Shown: positions 1-8,130, counted from the first letter of the stretch. The stretch is DNA of 64,000 nucleotides from Nonomuraea spiralis (GCF_014648435.1 NZ_BMRC01000001.1:568481-632480); one strand, 5' to 3'. Program-made: numbers and translations. The notes: generated by a model from the sequence alone, not told the origin.

Positions 1-311
1 AATGGCAGCCCGCCGCCGCCGACCCCGCCCTGCTGGCCCTGACCGGGTTGTGGCACTGGGGGCCCAAGCCGTACGCGCTGCGGCTGCTGCCCGGACGCGG
101 CCTGTCGCTGGCGCCCGTGGACGGCAGCGGCCGCGCCTCCCGGTTCGTGCCCCAGGACGACGGCACCTGGCTCGGGCTGGACGGCTACTACGCCGGTGAG
201 AGGCTGCGCGTGGCGGCCGACCACCTCGACCTCAACACCTTCGTCTTCACCCGCGAGCCCTACGACCCCGACGCGCCGGTGCCCGGCGGCGTGACCGGCT
301 GGCACGCCTGA
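1..311 (+). CDS. C-terminal part of a serine hydrolase (beta-lactamase family), cut by window edge
   Basis: The reading frame is open from base 3 to the TGA at 309-311 and gives 102 residues, so only the carboxyl end of the protein is present. The segment has the pattern LxGLWHWG, then GLDGYYAGE, then FTREPYDPDAPVPGG. I associate this with the small beta-rich domain that follows the penicillin-binding/beta-lactamase-fold domain in many actinomycete serine hydrolases. The catalytic domain with the SxxK motif would lie before base 1, so the assignment rests on the tail alone. A strong hairpin follows 10 bases after the stop. Confidence 0.55.
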   Translation, partial: WQPAAADPALLALTGLWHWGPKPYALRLLPGRGLSLAPVDGSGRASRFVPQDDGTWLGLDGYYAGERLRVAADHLDLNTFVFTREPYDPDAPVPGGVTGWHA

Positions 312-320
312 CCCACGCTC

Positions 321-353
321 GGCCCGTCCCGCCCCCTCGTGGCGGGACGGGCC
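321..353. terminator. Hairpin terminator after the serine hydrolase
   Basis: A perfect 13-bp inverted repeat (arms 321-333 and 341-353) with a 7-nt loop sits directly after the plus-strand gene and before the end of the minus-strand LysR gene. There is no U-tract, as is usual in high-GC actinomycetes. Its right arm overlaps the first unit of the tandem repeat that follows. Confidence 0.75.
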
Positions 354-402
354 TCAAAGGAACGGGCCTCAAAGGAACGGGCCTCAAAGGAACGGGCCTC
401 AA
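348..402. repeat. 15-bp tandem repeat holding a stop codon
   Basis: A 15-bp unit (read on the minus strand as TGA then GGCCCGTTCCTT) is repeated about 3.6 times. The TGA of the LysR gene (399-401) is the first triplet of the unit nearest the gene, and every further unit repeats this TGA. The far end merges into the hairpin arm at 341-353. Similar arrays occur at 2049-2107 and 15857-15921. Confidence 0.85.
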
Positions 403-1262
403 CCCGGCGGGCCGGACAGGGCGCGGGCCAGGTCGGCGGCCGGGCCGGGCGGCAGCGCGCCGTGCAGCAGCTCCACCCGGTGCACCAGCCGCGGCGCGGC
501 CAGCGGCACACCCCGCCCGGCCGAGGCCGGCAACAACGTCAGCCCGTGCCCGGCCGCGACCAGGTTGAGCACCGTGTGCACGTCGTCGCCCTCATAAACC
601 AGCGCGGCCGGGAAACCGTCGCCGGCCAGGTCCCGCAGCCGCCGCAACGGGCACAGCGGCGTGTCCAGCCAGCGGGCGTCGATGAGGTCGGCCAGCCGCA
701 ACGCCGCCCTGCCCGCCAGCGGATGGTCCGGCGGCAGCGCCACCAGCAGCTCCTCCTCGCTCACGCCGATCGTCGTCATCGGCCCCGACTCCGGCAGGCG
801 CAGCGGATCGCTGGGCGCGGCGATGCCGTCGGCCAGCCCCAGATCCGCCTCACCCCCGGCCAGCAGCTCGGCCAGCCGTTCGCGCCCGCACGTACGCAAG
901 GACACCCGCAGCCGGGGCTGGGCGGCCCGCGCGGCGGCCAGGCGCGCCGCGAGCACGCCGTTGACCGCCAGCGGCGTGGCGGCCAGACGCAACCGGTGGG
1001 CGGGAACGGCCGCGGCCCGCAACACGTCCGAACGGGCCGCCCGCAGCCGCAGCAGCAGCGGTCCGGCATGCTCCAGCAGCCGTTCACCGGCCGGGGTCGG
1101 CCCGACCGGGCGGCGGGACAGCAGCGGCAGCCCCAGATCGGCCTCCAGGGCGGCGACCTGCTGCGAGATCGCCGACTGGGTGTAGCCCAGCTCGTGGGCG
1201 GCGGCCGAGAAGGAGCCCAGGCGGGCCACGGTGACGAAGGTACGCAACAAATTCGGGTCCAT
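399..1262 (-). CDS. LysR-family transcriptional regulator
   Basis: The 287-residue protein has the typical LysR length. Residues 1-60 form the winged helix-turn-helix (MDPNLLRTFVTVARLGSFS..., AISQQVAALEADLG), followed by a periplasmic-binding-protein-like effector domain to the C-terminus. It is transcribed away from the amidotransferase-like gene at 1334, with 71 bp between the two starts, the standard LysR/target layout. A short inverted repeat lies in that gap. The most likely target is therefore the divergent gene; the effector molecule cannot be read from sequence. Its stop codon lies in a 15-bp tandem repeat. Confidence 0.9.
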   Translation of the reverse strand: MDPNLLRTFVTVARLGSFSAAAHELGYTQSAISQQVAALEADLGLPLLSRRPVGPTPAGERLLEHAGPLLLRLRAARSDVLRAAAVPAHRLRLAATPLAVNGVLAARLAAARAAQPRLRVSLRTCGRERLAELLAGGEADLGLADGIAAPSDPLRLPESGPMTTIGVSEEELLVALPPDHPLAGRAALRLADLIDARWLDTPLCPLRRLRDLAGDGFPAALVYEGDDVHTVLNLVAAGHGLTLLPASAGRGVPLAAPRLVHRVELLHGALPPGPAADLARALSGPPG

Positions 1263-1268
1263 CAGTAA

Positions 1269-1279
1269 TGCTTATAGCA
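1269..1279. promoter_or_regulatory. Candidate LysR box between divergent genes
   Basis: TGCT-TAT-AGCA is a small perfect inverted repeat with an AT-rich centre, 7 bp from the LysR start codon and 55 bp from the divergent start. Position and symmetry fit a LysR autoregulatory site; the short arms keep confidence low. Confidence 0.4.
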
Positions 1280-1333
1280 GGTGCAGACATCATCGTTGGC
1301 GCTTAAGCGGTGTGCGGGGCCAGGATGGGAGAC

Positions 1334-2047
1334 ATGAAGATCGCCCTGGTCGCGGACCGTTCGCCCAGTGTCCGCTCGCACGCGCGGGTCCCCATGCTCA
1401 TCGAGGCCCTGCGCGAACGCGACGGCATCGCCCTCGACCCCTACTGGATCCCCACCACCGAGGCCGGCGACCTCGACGGCTTCGACGGCATCTGGATCAT
1501 GCCCGGCAGCCCGTACGCCAGCGAGGCCGGCGCGGTCGGCGCCGCCCGCACCGCCCGCGAGCGGCGCATCCCGTTCCTGGGCACCTGCGGCGGCTTCCAG
1601 CACATGCTGCTGGAGTACGGCCGCCACGTGTGCGGCCTGGACGTCGCCCACGCCGAGAACGACCCGCGCGCCCAGGCGGCGTTCCTGGTGCAGCCGCTGG
1701 CGTGCTCACTGGCCGGGCACGAGGGCGCCGTCCGCCTGACACCCGGCTCGCGCATCGAGCAGATCATGGGCAGCGACACGACCGTGGAGGCCTACAGCTG
1801 CTCCTACGGCCTCAACGACGCCTACCGCCGGACGCTCACCGACCACGGACTGGTCTTCTCCGGGTACGCCGAGGACGGCATGGTCCGCGTGGCCGAGCTG
1901 CCGGGACACCCGTTCTTCGTCGGCACGCTCTTCCAGCCCGAACTGGCCGGCGACGGACGGCGGCCGCACCCGCTGATCGCCGCGTTCGCCGCCGCCGCGG
2001 GCGAGCACGCGCGCTCCCGCACCGCGATGCGGGCCGCCGCCCGCTGA
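1334..2047 (+). CDS. Class I glutamine amidotransferase-like protein (CTP synthase C-terminal type)
   Basis: This is a 237-residue single-domain protein. The nucleophile elbow GTCGGFQH is present with Cys85, as in class I glutamine amidotransferases, and the fold order matches the glutaminase half of CTP synthase. The place where the triad His-Pro-Glu is expected reads FQPEL, so the histidine is a glutamine. This suggests a non-glutaminase hydrolase or a changed triad. I chose the ATG at 1334; one at 1325 in the same frame (adding MGD) is equally possible because the purine-rich stretch at 1327-1331 lies very close to 1334. It is probably controlled by the divergent LysR regulator. Confidence 0.75.
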   Translation: MKIALVADRSPSVRSHARVPMLIEALRERDGIALDPYWIPTTEAGDLDGFDGIWIMPGSPYASEAGAVGAARTARERRIPFLGTCGGFQHMLLEYGRHVCGLDVAHAENDPRAQAAFLVQPLACSLAGHEGAVRLTPGSRIEQIMGSDTTVEAYSCSYGLNDAYRRTLTDHGLVFSGYAEDGMVRVAELPGHPFFVGTLFQPELAGDGRRPHPLIAAFAAAAGEHARSRTAMRAAAR

Positions 2048-2048
2048 T

Positions 2049-2107
2049 TCCGGCGCTCACCTGGTCCGGCGGTCATCTGGTCCGGCGCTCACCTGGTCCG
2101 GCGGGCC
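2049..2107. repeat. 16-bp tandem repeat covering the end of the membrane-protein gene
   Basis: A 16-bp unit (consensus TCCGGCGCTCACCTGG) is present 3.7 times: 2049-2064, 2065-2080 (two changes), 2081-2096 and a partial copy to 2107. The stop of the minus-strand membrane protein (2089-2091) is in the third unit, and each unit read on the minus strand carries CGG-ACC-AGR-TGA. The last three sense codons and the stop have therefore been duplicated downstream. The array fills the 41 bp between two convergent genes. Confidence 0.85.
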
Positions 2108-3081
2108 AGCAACGCCAGCGCGACGATCATCACCAGCCCGAGCCCGGCCAGCGACAGCCGGTCGGCGGCCGTGTCCCCGTTGGCCGCCACCCCGAAGGCG
2201 GTGTGCCCCGCCAGCGCGCCACCGGCCAGCGCCAGGCTGTGGCGGTCCCGCCAGCCGCCGTGCGCCGTCCACCGGCGCAGCAGCGTCCCGGCCGCCCCCG
2301 CCAGCAGCGCCGCCCCCGCCATCGGCGCCGCCACCCAGCCGCCCCGCGTGAAGGCCGGATGCTCGGCGCCGCCGAAGGGGAACAGCAGCGCCAGATACCC
2401 GAACGCGGCCACCAGCGCCGCGACCGCCACGACCGGCGGCGACGGCACCCGCGCCGCCCCGCCCGCAGGCCCGCCCGCCGCCACCGCCGGGCGGGGGACG
2501 ACCCGCAGCGCGAGCACCGCCAGCCCCGCCACCAGCACCACGAACACCGCCGCCGCCGCTGCCGGCAGCACGTAGCCGGGGTCGACGAACGACGCCGTCC
2601 AGCGCAGCAGCAGCGCGCCCAGCACGAACACCGCGCCCGCCGTCACCAGCCCGGCCCGGCCCAGGTAGGGGCGGTGACGCAGCGAAGGGACGATCAGGTC
2701 GGCCAGCAGGATCGGCAGCGCCACGCTGAAGACCGCGTGGTAGGGCAGGTTCAGCTCGGTGTAGGCGCTGTTGAGGCCCAGGACGCGCGGCGCCCACCCG
2801 GCGGCGCCGTACAGGGCCGGGCTGGTCAGCGCCTGCAGCGCCAGCCCCTCCTCCACGATCCCGTACGCCAGGCCCAGCAGCAGGACCGACCCCCACCCGC
2901 GCCCGGCACGGCGTACCAGGTCGCGGATCAGGACCGTGCCCGCGCCGTAGATCGGCGTCCACAACAGCAGCAGCCACGCCTGGCGCAGCGGCGGATTGCC
3001 CAGCGAGAGCTCGGCGAGGACCGGGGTGAGCCCGGCCAGCAACAGCGCGGCCCATCGGCCGCGCGCCTGGAAGGAGACCAT
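2089..3081 (-). CDS. Polytopic membrane protein of unknown function
   Basis: The 330-residue protein has about eight or nine hydrophobic helices and little soluble sequence. Residues 73-80 (YGIVEEGL) carry a double-glutamate motif within a helix, reminiscent of the EExxxR motif of CPBP/CAAX intramembrane proteases. The arginine partner and the later histidine motifs are not evident, so I do not call it a protease. The ATG at 3081 is preceded by a GGGGGAGAG stretch at good distance; a much longer upstream reading frame runs through the kinase gene and is not real. It ends in a tandem repeat and is divergent from the kinase gene. Confidence 0.7.
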   Translation of the reverse strand: MVSFQARGRWAALLLAGLTPVLAELSLGNPPLRQAWLLLLWTPIYGAGTVLIRDLVRRAGRGWGSVLLLGLAYGIVEEGLALQALTSPALYGAAGWAPRVLGLNSAYTELNLPYHAVFSVALPILLADLIVPSLRHRPYLGRAGLVTAGAVFVLGALLLRWTASFVDPGYVLPAAAAAVFVVLVAGLAVLALRVVPRPAVAAGGPAGGAARVPSPPVVAVAALVAAFGYLALLFPFGGAEHPAFTRGGWVAAPMAGAALLAGAAGTLLRRWTAHGGWRDRHSLALAGGALAGHTAFGVAANGDTAADRLSLAGLGLVMIVALALLARRTR

Positions 3082-3265
3082 GACCCCACGCTCTCCCCCG
3101 CCGGTCCGGCGGCGCTGCTGCCCGGCGGCCGGACCGTGGCCACTTCGGTCGCCGCCGGAGGCGACTTCGGTTGCCACGGAAGGTGACGAAAGGTGAGGGG
3201 AGTTGCCGCGGGCGGTGACGCGGGTTGCTGCCCGCCGCGCGGGGCGGCGGCTACGATCGGCGACT

Positions 3266-4480
3266 GTGTGCGCGGCGCGGAGCCCGGAGACGGCCACCGG
3301 AGACGGCGGGCAGCAGGCGGACGGGGAACAGGAGGGCGGGCGGTCGCGGCGCGAGCGGGCCGCCACCGCCGGCGGCGTCGTGCTCGCCCTGGCCGGAGCC
3401 GCCTCGGTGGTGTGGGGCGACCTGGCCCCCGCCACACCCGGCTGGTACCTGTGGGCCGACGTGGCCGGCGGCGCGGCGGCCTGCGCGGCGCTGTGGTGGT
3501 GCCGCCGGTGGCCGGTCGGCGCCGCGCTGGCCGCCGTCGCCCTGTCGGTGCCGGCCGCCGCGGCCTCGATCGCCGCCGGGATCGCCACCCTCCTGACCGC
3601 CCTGTACCGGCGGCCGCCCGTGGCCCTGGCCGTCGGGGCGGCGTGGGTGGCGGCCGCGCTCGTCAGGTTCGCCTGGCGGCCCCCGGGGCTGGCGCCGTAC
3701 GCGGTGTGGGCGCTGGTGGCGGTACTGTTCGGCGGCGCGGTCACCGGCTGGGGCATCGTGGCCAGGACCCGGCGCCACCTGCTGGCCTCGCTGGCCGAAC
3801 GCGCCCGCCGCGCCGAGGCCGACCAGCGGCAGCGCGCCGAGGAGGCCCGCCGCGCCGAACGCCTGGGCATCGCCCGCGAGATGCACGACGTACTGGCCCA
3901 CCGCCTGTCGCTGCTGGCCGTGCACGCCGGAGCACTGCGCTTCAACGCCGCCGCCACACCCGGCGAGGTCGCAGAGGCGGCCGAGGTCATCCGATCCAGC
4001 GCCCACCAGGCACTTCAGGAGCTGCGCGGCGTCATCTCCGTACTGCGCCACAGCCCCGCCGCGCAACTGCCGCTGGCCGGGCTGGCGCCGCTGGTGGAGG
4101 AGTCGCGGCAGGCCGGGACGCGCGTCGACCTGCGCGAGCACGACGTACGCCTGGCCGACCTGCCCGAGACGACCCGGCGCACCGCCTACCGCGTGGTCCA
4201 GGAGGGCCTGACCAACGCCCGCAAGCACGCCCCCGGCCGTCCCGTCACCGTCGAGCTGTCGGGCACACCCGGCGCGGGGCTGACCGTCGAGGTGCGCAAC
4301 CGGCCACCGGCCGGGCCCGTAGGCGAGGCCAGGCGGGCGACGCCGGCCGAGACCGGCTCCGGCGCCGGGCTGGCCGGGCTGGAGGAACGGGTCACGCTGG
4401 CGGGCGGCCGGCTGGAACGGGGGGCCACCGGCGACGGCGGGTGGCGGCTGGCCGCACGGCTACCATGGCCCCGTGAGTGA
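3266..4480 (+). CDS. NarL-type sensor histidine kinase
   Basis: From the GTG at 3266 the protein has 404 residues. A hydrophilic N-terminus is followed by about four or five membrane helices (residues 34-165), a charged coiled-coil linker (172-200), the HisKA_3 box IAREMHDVLAHRLSLL with phosphoacceptor His207, and a C-terminal HATPase domain with the N-box EGLTNARKHA and the G-box GSGAGLAGL. An upstream in-frame ATG at 3203 would add 21 arginine-rich residues; TACGAT at 3252-3257 just before GTG 3266 fits a leaderless start. It overlaps the response regulator by 8 nt, so the two are co-translated and form a cognate pair. The signal is unknown. Confidence 0.88.
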   Translation: MCAARSPETATGDGGQQADGEQEGGRSRRERAATAGGVVLALAGAASVVWGDLAPATPGWYLWADVAGGAAACAALWWCRRWPVGAALAAVALSVPAAAASIAAGIATLLTALYRRPPVALAVGAAWVAAALVRFAWRPPGLAPYAVWALVAVLFGGAVTGWGIVARTRRHLLASLAERARRAEADQRQRAEEARRAERLGIAREMHDVLAHRLSLLAVHAGALRFNAAATPGEVAEAAEVIRSSAHQALQELRGVISVLRHSPAAQLPLAGLAPLVEESRQAGTRVDLREHDVRLADLPETTRRTAYRVVQEGLTNARKHAPGRPVTVELSGTPGAGLTVEVRNRPPAGPVGEARRATPAETGSGAGLAGLEERVTLAGGRLERGATGDGGWRLAARLPWPRE

Positions 4481-5132
4481 GGCCGCCCCGATCCGGGTGC
4501 TGATCGTCGACGACGACGCGCTCGTCCGCACCGGACTGACGCTGATGCTCAAAGGCGCGCCCGACCTGCGCGTGGTGGGCGCGGTGGCCGACGGCGGCCA
4601 GGTCCAGGCCGCGGTCGGCGAGCACACCCCCGACGTGGTGCTGATGGACATCCGCATGGCCGGCCTCGACGGCATCGAGGCCACCCGCCTGCTGCGCGGC
4701 CGGGCCGGCGCGCCGCAGGTCATCATCCTGACCACCTTCGACGCCGACGAGCACGTCTTCCGCGCGCTGCGCGCCGGAGCCGGCGGGTTCCTGCTGAAGG
4801 ACACCCCGCCCGAGGGCATCGTCGAGGCGATCAGGCGGGTGGCGGCCGGCGAGCCCAGCCTGTCGCCCAGCGTCACCCGGCGCCTGATCGCCCACCTGAT
4901 GCCCGAGGAGGACGACCGGCGCCGCGCCGAGGCCCGGCGCGTCCTGTCGGCCCTCAGCCGGCGCGAACGCGAGGTGGCGCTCGCGGTCGGCCAGGGCAAA
5001 CCCAACGCCGTCATCGCCGGCGAACTGCACATGAGCGTGGGCACGGTCAAGGGCTACATCTCCCGCATCCTGACCAAGGCGGGCCTGGACAACCGGGTGC
5101 AACTGGCCCTGGTCGTCCACGACGCCGGCTAG
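4473..5132 (+). CDS. NarL/LuxR-type response regulator
   Basis: The 219-residue protein starts with GTG inside the end of the kinase gene. Residues 7-125 form the receiver domain with the acidic pair at 13-15 and the phosphoacceptor in VVLMDI (Asp59). The C-terminal quarter is the LuxR helix-turn-helix (LSRREREVALAVGQGKPN...GTVKGYISRILTKAGL). It is the cytoplasmic DNA-binding partner of the preceding kinase. No target promoter is obvious in the immediate surroundings. The stop lies 4 nt inside the convergent SRPBCC gene. Confidence 0.93.
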   Translation: MSEAAPIRVLIVDDDALVRTGLTLMLKGAPDLRVVGAVADGGQVQAAVGEHTPDVVLMDIRMAGLDGIEATRLLRGRAGAPQVIILTTFDADEHVFRALRAGAGGFLLKDTPPEGIVEAIRRVAAGEPSLSPSVTRRLIAHLMPEEDDRRRAEARRVLSALSRREREVALAVGQGKPNAVIAGELHMSVGTVKGYISRILTKAGLDNRVQLALVVHDAG

Positions 5133-5560
5133 CGGGCCTCCCGGGCGGCCAGGCGGGCCAGCCGGCGCAGCGACAGGCGGGCCAGGGCGACCACCACCGG
5201 GCGTACCAGCGGCCACGCCAGCCGCCCCGCCACCCCGAACGGCAGCAGCAGCTCCTCGGCCCAGATCACCCGGCTGCCGCCCCGCCAGGGCCGCACCCGG
5301 ATCGCGCCCCGCCCGCGCACCACAGTTCCGGTGTGCTCCATCAGCACGTACGACGGCGGCTCGCGGCGCACGATCGTCATCGTGTCCAGGAATCCCAGCG
5401 GCGCGATGCCGGTGTAGGCCTCCACCCGGTCCGCGCCCACCTGCCGGGCCGACGTCATGAACATCCACTCCCGATGCCGCGGCCAGTCGGTCACCAGCGC
5501 GAACACCTCCTGCGGCGGCGCCGCCACCTCCACGGCCGCACCCGCGTACACCGGCCTCAT
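5129..5560 (-). CDS. SRPBCC-fold (polyketide cyclase-like) protein
   Basis: The protein has 143 residues. The N-terminal pattern VEVAAPPQEVFALVTDWPRHREWM is typical of the START/SRPBCC ligand-binding fold, with the usual later strand VIWAEELLLPFG. The end is a basic amphipathic helix rich in Arg and Leu. The start at 5560 is supported by an AGGAGGTG ribosome-binding site six bases upstream. It probably binds or modifies a small hydrophobic ligand; the substrate is unknown. It converges with the response regulator (4 nt overlap) and diverges from the DGPF protein. Confidence 0.75.
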   Translation of the reverse strand: MRPVYAGAAVEVAAPPQEVFALVTDWPRHREWMFMTSARQVGADRVEAYTGIAPLGFLDTMTIVRREPPSYVLMEHTGTVVRGRGAIRVRPWRGGSRVIWAEELLLPFGVAGRLAWPLVRPVVVALARLSLRRLARLAAREAR

Positions 5561-5588
5561 CCCGCACCTCCTGGCTATCCTCGGGGAC

Positions 5589-5918
5589 ATGAAGTACGTG
5601 CTCATGATCGGGCTGGACGAATCCGACGTGCCGGAGGAGATCGCGCTGCACGGGTGCGGCGGCTGGAGCGCGGAGATGACCAGGCGCGACGTCGTCAGGG
5701 GCGGGGTCGGGCTGCGGCCTGCCGCCGAGGCCACCACCGTACGCGTGCGCGGCGGCGACGTGCTGCTGACCGACGGCCCCTTCGCCGAGACCAAGGACCA
5801 GATCGGCGGGTTCACCCTGATCGAGTGCGACGGCATCGAGGAGGCCGTGCGGATCGCCGCCGCCCATCCCGTGGCCCGCTACGGCTCGATCGAGATCCGG
5901 CCCGTGCTGGAGCCGTGA
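5589..5918 (+). CDS. YCII/DGPF-domain protein
   Basis: A 109-residue protein of the YCII-related fold that contains the family signature LLTDGPFAETKDQIGGF. The ATG at 5589 follows CTCGGGG at short spacing. These small dimeric ferredoxin-like proteins are regularly encoded next to ECF42 sigma factors, and here the TGA overlaps the sigma-factor GTG (sequence GTGA), so the two are translationally coupled. The biochemical role of the family is not established; the context suggests it is part of the sigma-factor response. Confidence 0.85.
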   Translation: MKYVLMIGLDESDVPEEIALHGCGGWSAEMTRRDVVRGGVGLRPAAEATTVRVRGGDVLLTDGPFAETKDQIGGFTLIECDGIEEAVRIAAAHPVARYGSIEIRPVLEP

Positions 5919-7132
5919 CCGACCCGGAGGCGCCGTCCGGCCTGGAGGCGGTGTTCCGGGCCGAGTGGGGCACGGTCGTGGCCACCCTCATCCGGCTCAC
6001 CGGCGACTGGGACCTGGCCGAGGAATGCGCCCAGGACGCCTTCGCCGCCGCCCTGGAACGCTGGCCGCGCGACGGCGTACCGGAACGGCCGGGCGCCTGG
6101 CTGACCACGACCGCCCGCAACCGCGCCTTCGACCGGCTGCGCCGTGAGCGGGCCGGGGCCGCCAAGATGCGCCAGGCCGCCCAGCTCGCGCAGACCGAGC
6201 AGACCGGGGCGTCAGGGTCGCCGCCGGCCGACGGCTTTCCCGACGACCGGCTGCGGCTGATGTTCACCTGCTGCCATCCGGCGCTGTCCCTGCCGGCGCA
6301 GGTCGCCCTCACCCTGCGTACGCTGGCCGGGCTGGGCACCGCCGAGATCGCGCGGGCGTTCCTGGTGCCGGAGGCGACGATGTCGCAGCGGCTGGTCCGC
6401 GCCAAGCACAAGATCCGCCAGGCCGCGATCCCGTTCCGGGTGCCGCCGCCGCATCTGCTGCCCCAGCGCCTGCAAGCCGTGCTCGGCGTGCTGTACCTGC
6501 TGTTCAACGAGGGCTACTCCAGCCCCGGGCGGGAGGCCGTGCGCCGGGAGGCGATCCGGCTGGCCCGGCTGCTGGCCGCGCTGCTACCAGGCGAGCCCGA
6601 GACCGGCGGGCTGCTCGCCCTCATGCTGCTGCACCAGGCCCGCCAGCCGGGCAGGACCGCCGCCGACGGCACGCTGGTGCCGCTGGAGGAGCAGGACCGC
6701 GCGTTGTGGGACCGGGCCGGGATCGAGGAGGGGGTCGGGGTGCTGGAGGCGGCGCTGGGCCGCCGCGTCGCGGGGCCGTACCAGGTGCAGGCCGCGATCG
6801 CCGCCTGCCACGCCACCGCTCCCGACGCCGGCGCGACCGACTGGCCGCAGATCGCCGTCCTGTACGCGCGCCTGGCCGTCCTGCTGCCCTCCCCCGTGGT
6901 CGAGCTCAACCGGGCCGTGGCCGTCGCCATGGCCGACGGTCCGGCGGCCGGGCTGGAACTGGTGGACCGCCTGGCCGGGACCGGCGCGCTGCCCGCCACC
7001 CGGGCCGACCTGCTGCGCCGCCTGGAACGCCGGGCCGAGGCCGCCGGCGCCTACCGGCAGGCGCTCGAACTGGCCACCGCCGAGGCCGACCGCCGCTACC
7101 TGGCCAGGCGGCTGGCGGAGCTGGGTGCGTGA
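5915..7132 (+). CDS. ECF42-type RNA polymerase sigma factor with C-terminal helical extension
   Basis: The 405-residue protein has sigma region 2 at roughly 12-80 (DWDLAEECAQDAFAAAL, then NRAFDRLRRE) and sigma region 4 at about 110-170 (LSLPAQVALTLRTLAGL). These are followed by a long extension with LYLLFNEGYSS and TPR-like helices, typical of the DUF6596 part of ECF42 sigma factors. No anti-sigma gene is adjacent, as expected for a group whose own C-terminal extension is thought to control activity. Start GTG 5915 overlaps the DGPF gene stop. The target promoter likely includes the DGPF gene itself, which is an inference from the family. Confidence 0.88.
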   Translation: MTDPEAPSGLEAVFRAEWGTVVATLIRLTGDWDLAEECAQDAFAAALERWPRDGVPERPGAWLTTTARNRAFDRLRRERAGAAKMRQAAQLAQTEQTGASGSPPADGFPDDRLRLMFTCCHPALSLPAQVALTLRTLAGLGTAEIARAFLVPEATMSQRLVRAKHKIRQAAIPFRVPPPHLLPQRLQAVLGVLYLLFNEGYSSPGREAVRREAIRLARLLAALLPGEPETGGLLALMLLHQARQPGRTAADGTLVPLEEQDRALWDRAGIEEGVGVLEAALGRRVAGPYQVQAAIAACHATAPDAGATDWPQIAVLYARLAVLLPSPVVELNRAVAVAMADGPAAGLELVDRLAGTGALPATRADLLRRLERRAEAAGAYRQALELATAEADRRYLARRLAELGA

Positions 7133-7462
7133 GAAGGCCCCGCCGCGGAGGCCGAGGACTGGGGAAGTCAGCCTGCGCGACGGGACCGGCACCTTGGGAT
7201 CACAACCCGCAGTAGTCCGGCCTGCCGTGGCCGAAGCGGTCGCCGGCCAGGCCGTTCAGGGGTGTCGCTGAGGGCCGGCCTGTCATTCGCTGCTCCTCTC
7301 TGTGGTCGGCGACTCCGCCTCGGAACTACCCAATGTCACTCTCCGTGAAGCCCGGTGATCGAGTAAAATCCCGGGACCGCTGGTCATGAGGGGGTTCTGT
7401 CGCGGTCACGGGCGTCCACACGGACGGGTTGTGCACTCACCGTGACGGTCTTGGTGGCCGTG
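7133..7462. other. 330-bp intergenic region without a recognisable gene
   Basis: This stretch separates the sigma-factor gene from the end of the DHFR-like gene on the other strand. It has noticeably lower GC around 7310-7370. I see no convincing reading frame, tRNA or strong hairpin in it. It could hold the leftover of a deleted gene, but nothing readable supports that. Confidence 0.5.
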
Positions 7463-7999
7463 TCAGGCCCGCGTGTAGATCAGGTTCAGCACGCCGGTGC
7501 TGAAGGTGGTGGACGTGGTGAGGGTCAGCGGGATCTGCGTGCCGACGTCGTCGAACAGGCGCTTGCCCGAGCCCACGACGATGGGGTGGACCAGCAGGTT
7601 GAGCTCGTCGAGCAGGCCCTCGCGCAGCAGCGAGACGACCAGGGTGCCGCTGCCGACGACGGAGATGTTGCGGCCGGGGCGCTGCTTGAGCTCCGCCAGG
7701 CCGGCCAGGGTGACCAGCTCGGTGTTCTGCCAGGCGGGCGCGGTGAGCGTGGTGGAGACGACGTACTTGGTGGCCAAGTTCATCGCGTCGGCCAGGGGCT
7801 CCTTCTCGGGATCCTGGTGCGGCCAGTGCGCGGCGAACTCCTCGTAGGTGTGGCGGCCCAGCAGCATGGCGTCGGCGGCCTCCATCTGCTCGCCGACCGA
7901 CTGGCCCATCTCGTCGTTGAAGTACGGGAAGTGCCAGGCGTCGGGGGCCTCGACGACGCCGTCGAGGGAGATGAACAGGCCCGCGGTGATCTTTCGCAT
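7463..7999 (-). CDS. RibD C-terminal / dihydrofolate-reductase-like protein
   Basis: The 178-residue protein has the opening MRKITAGLFISLDGVVEAPD and the internal LLGRHTYEEF and SGTLVVSLLREGLLDEL blocks of the RibD_C/DHFR-like reductase family, which binds NADPH. Substrates of most actinomycete members are unknown. An AAGGAG site lies upstream of the ATG at 7999. It is a clear paralogue of the protein at 13709-14317: the first 16 residues differ at only a few positions. Expression probably starts in the 8000-8100 region, after the terminator hairpin of the TetR gene. Confidence 0.85.
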   Translation of the reverse strand: MRKITAGLFISLDGVVEAPDAWHFPYFNDEMGQSVGEQMEAADAMLLGRHTYEEFAAHWPHQDPEKEPLADAMNLATKYVVSTTLTAPAWQNTELVTLAGLAELKQRPGRNISVVGSGTLVVSLLREGLLDELNLLVHPIVVGSGKRLFDDVGTQIPLTLTTSTTFSTGVLNLIYTRA

Positions 8000-8102
8000 G
8001 ATGTGGTTCTCCTTGATGTCCCTGAGGTGGGTCAACCCTCCCACCGACAAATCAAGTTGTCAAGACGACTCTGTTTGTCTGGAAGGTGGGCCCCGGAAAC
8101 AC

Positions 8103-8130
8103 GAAAGACCCGGCGGTGACCGGGTCTTTC
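8103..8130. terminator. Hairpin terminator after the TetR gene
   Basis: Perfect 11-bp arms (8103-8113 and 8120-8130) enclose a 6-nt loop. It lies about 100 bp downstream of the minus-strand TetR gene and before the DHFR-like gene on the same strand, so it should separate the two transcripts. Confidence 0.75.

Noticed and set aside
348..402. CRISPR-like array
   Set aside because: The units are directly adjacent without spacers, and there are no cas genes.
339..1268. Long plus-strand open frame opposite the LysR gene
   Set aside because: It is a high-GC antisense shadow, rich in Arg/Gln/Gly without domains; the LysR protein on the other strand is clear.
2089..3990. Extended form of the membrane protein to 633 residues
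   Set aside because: The extra N-terminus is antisense to the kinase gene; a good ribosome-binding site lies at the 3081 start.
7133..7462. Possible small RNA or tRNA in the 330-bp gap
   Set aside because: No cloverleaf, T-loop motif or stable isolated hairpin could be found by reading.
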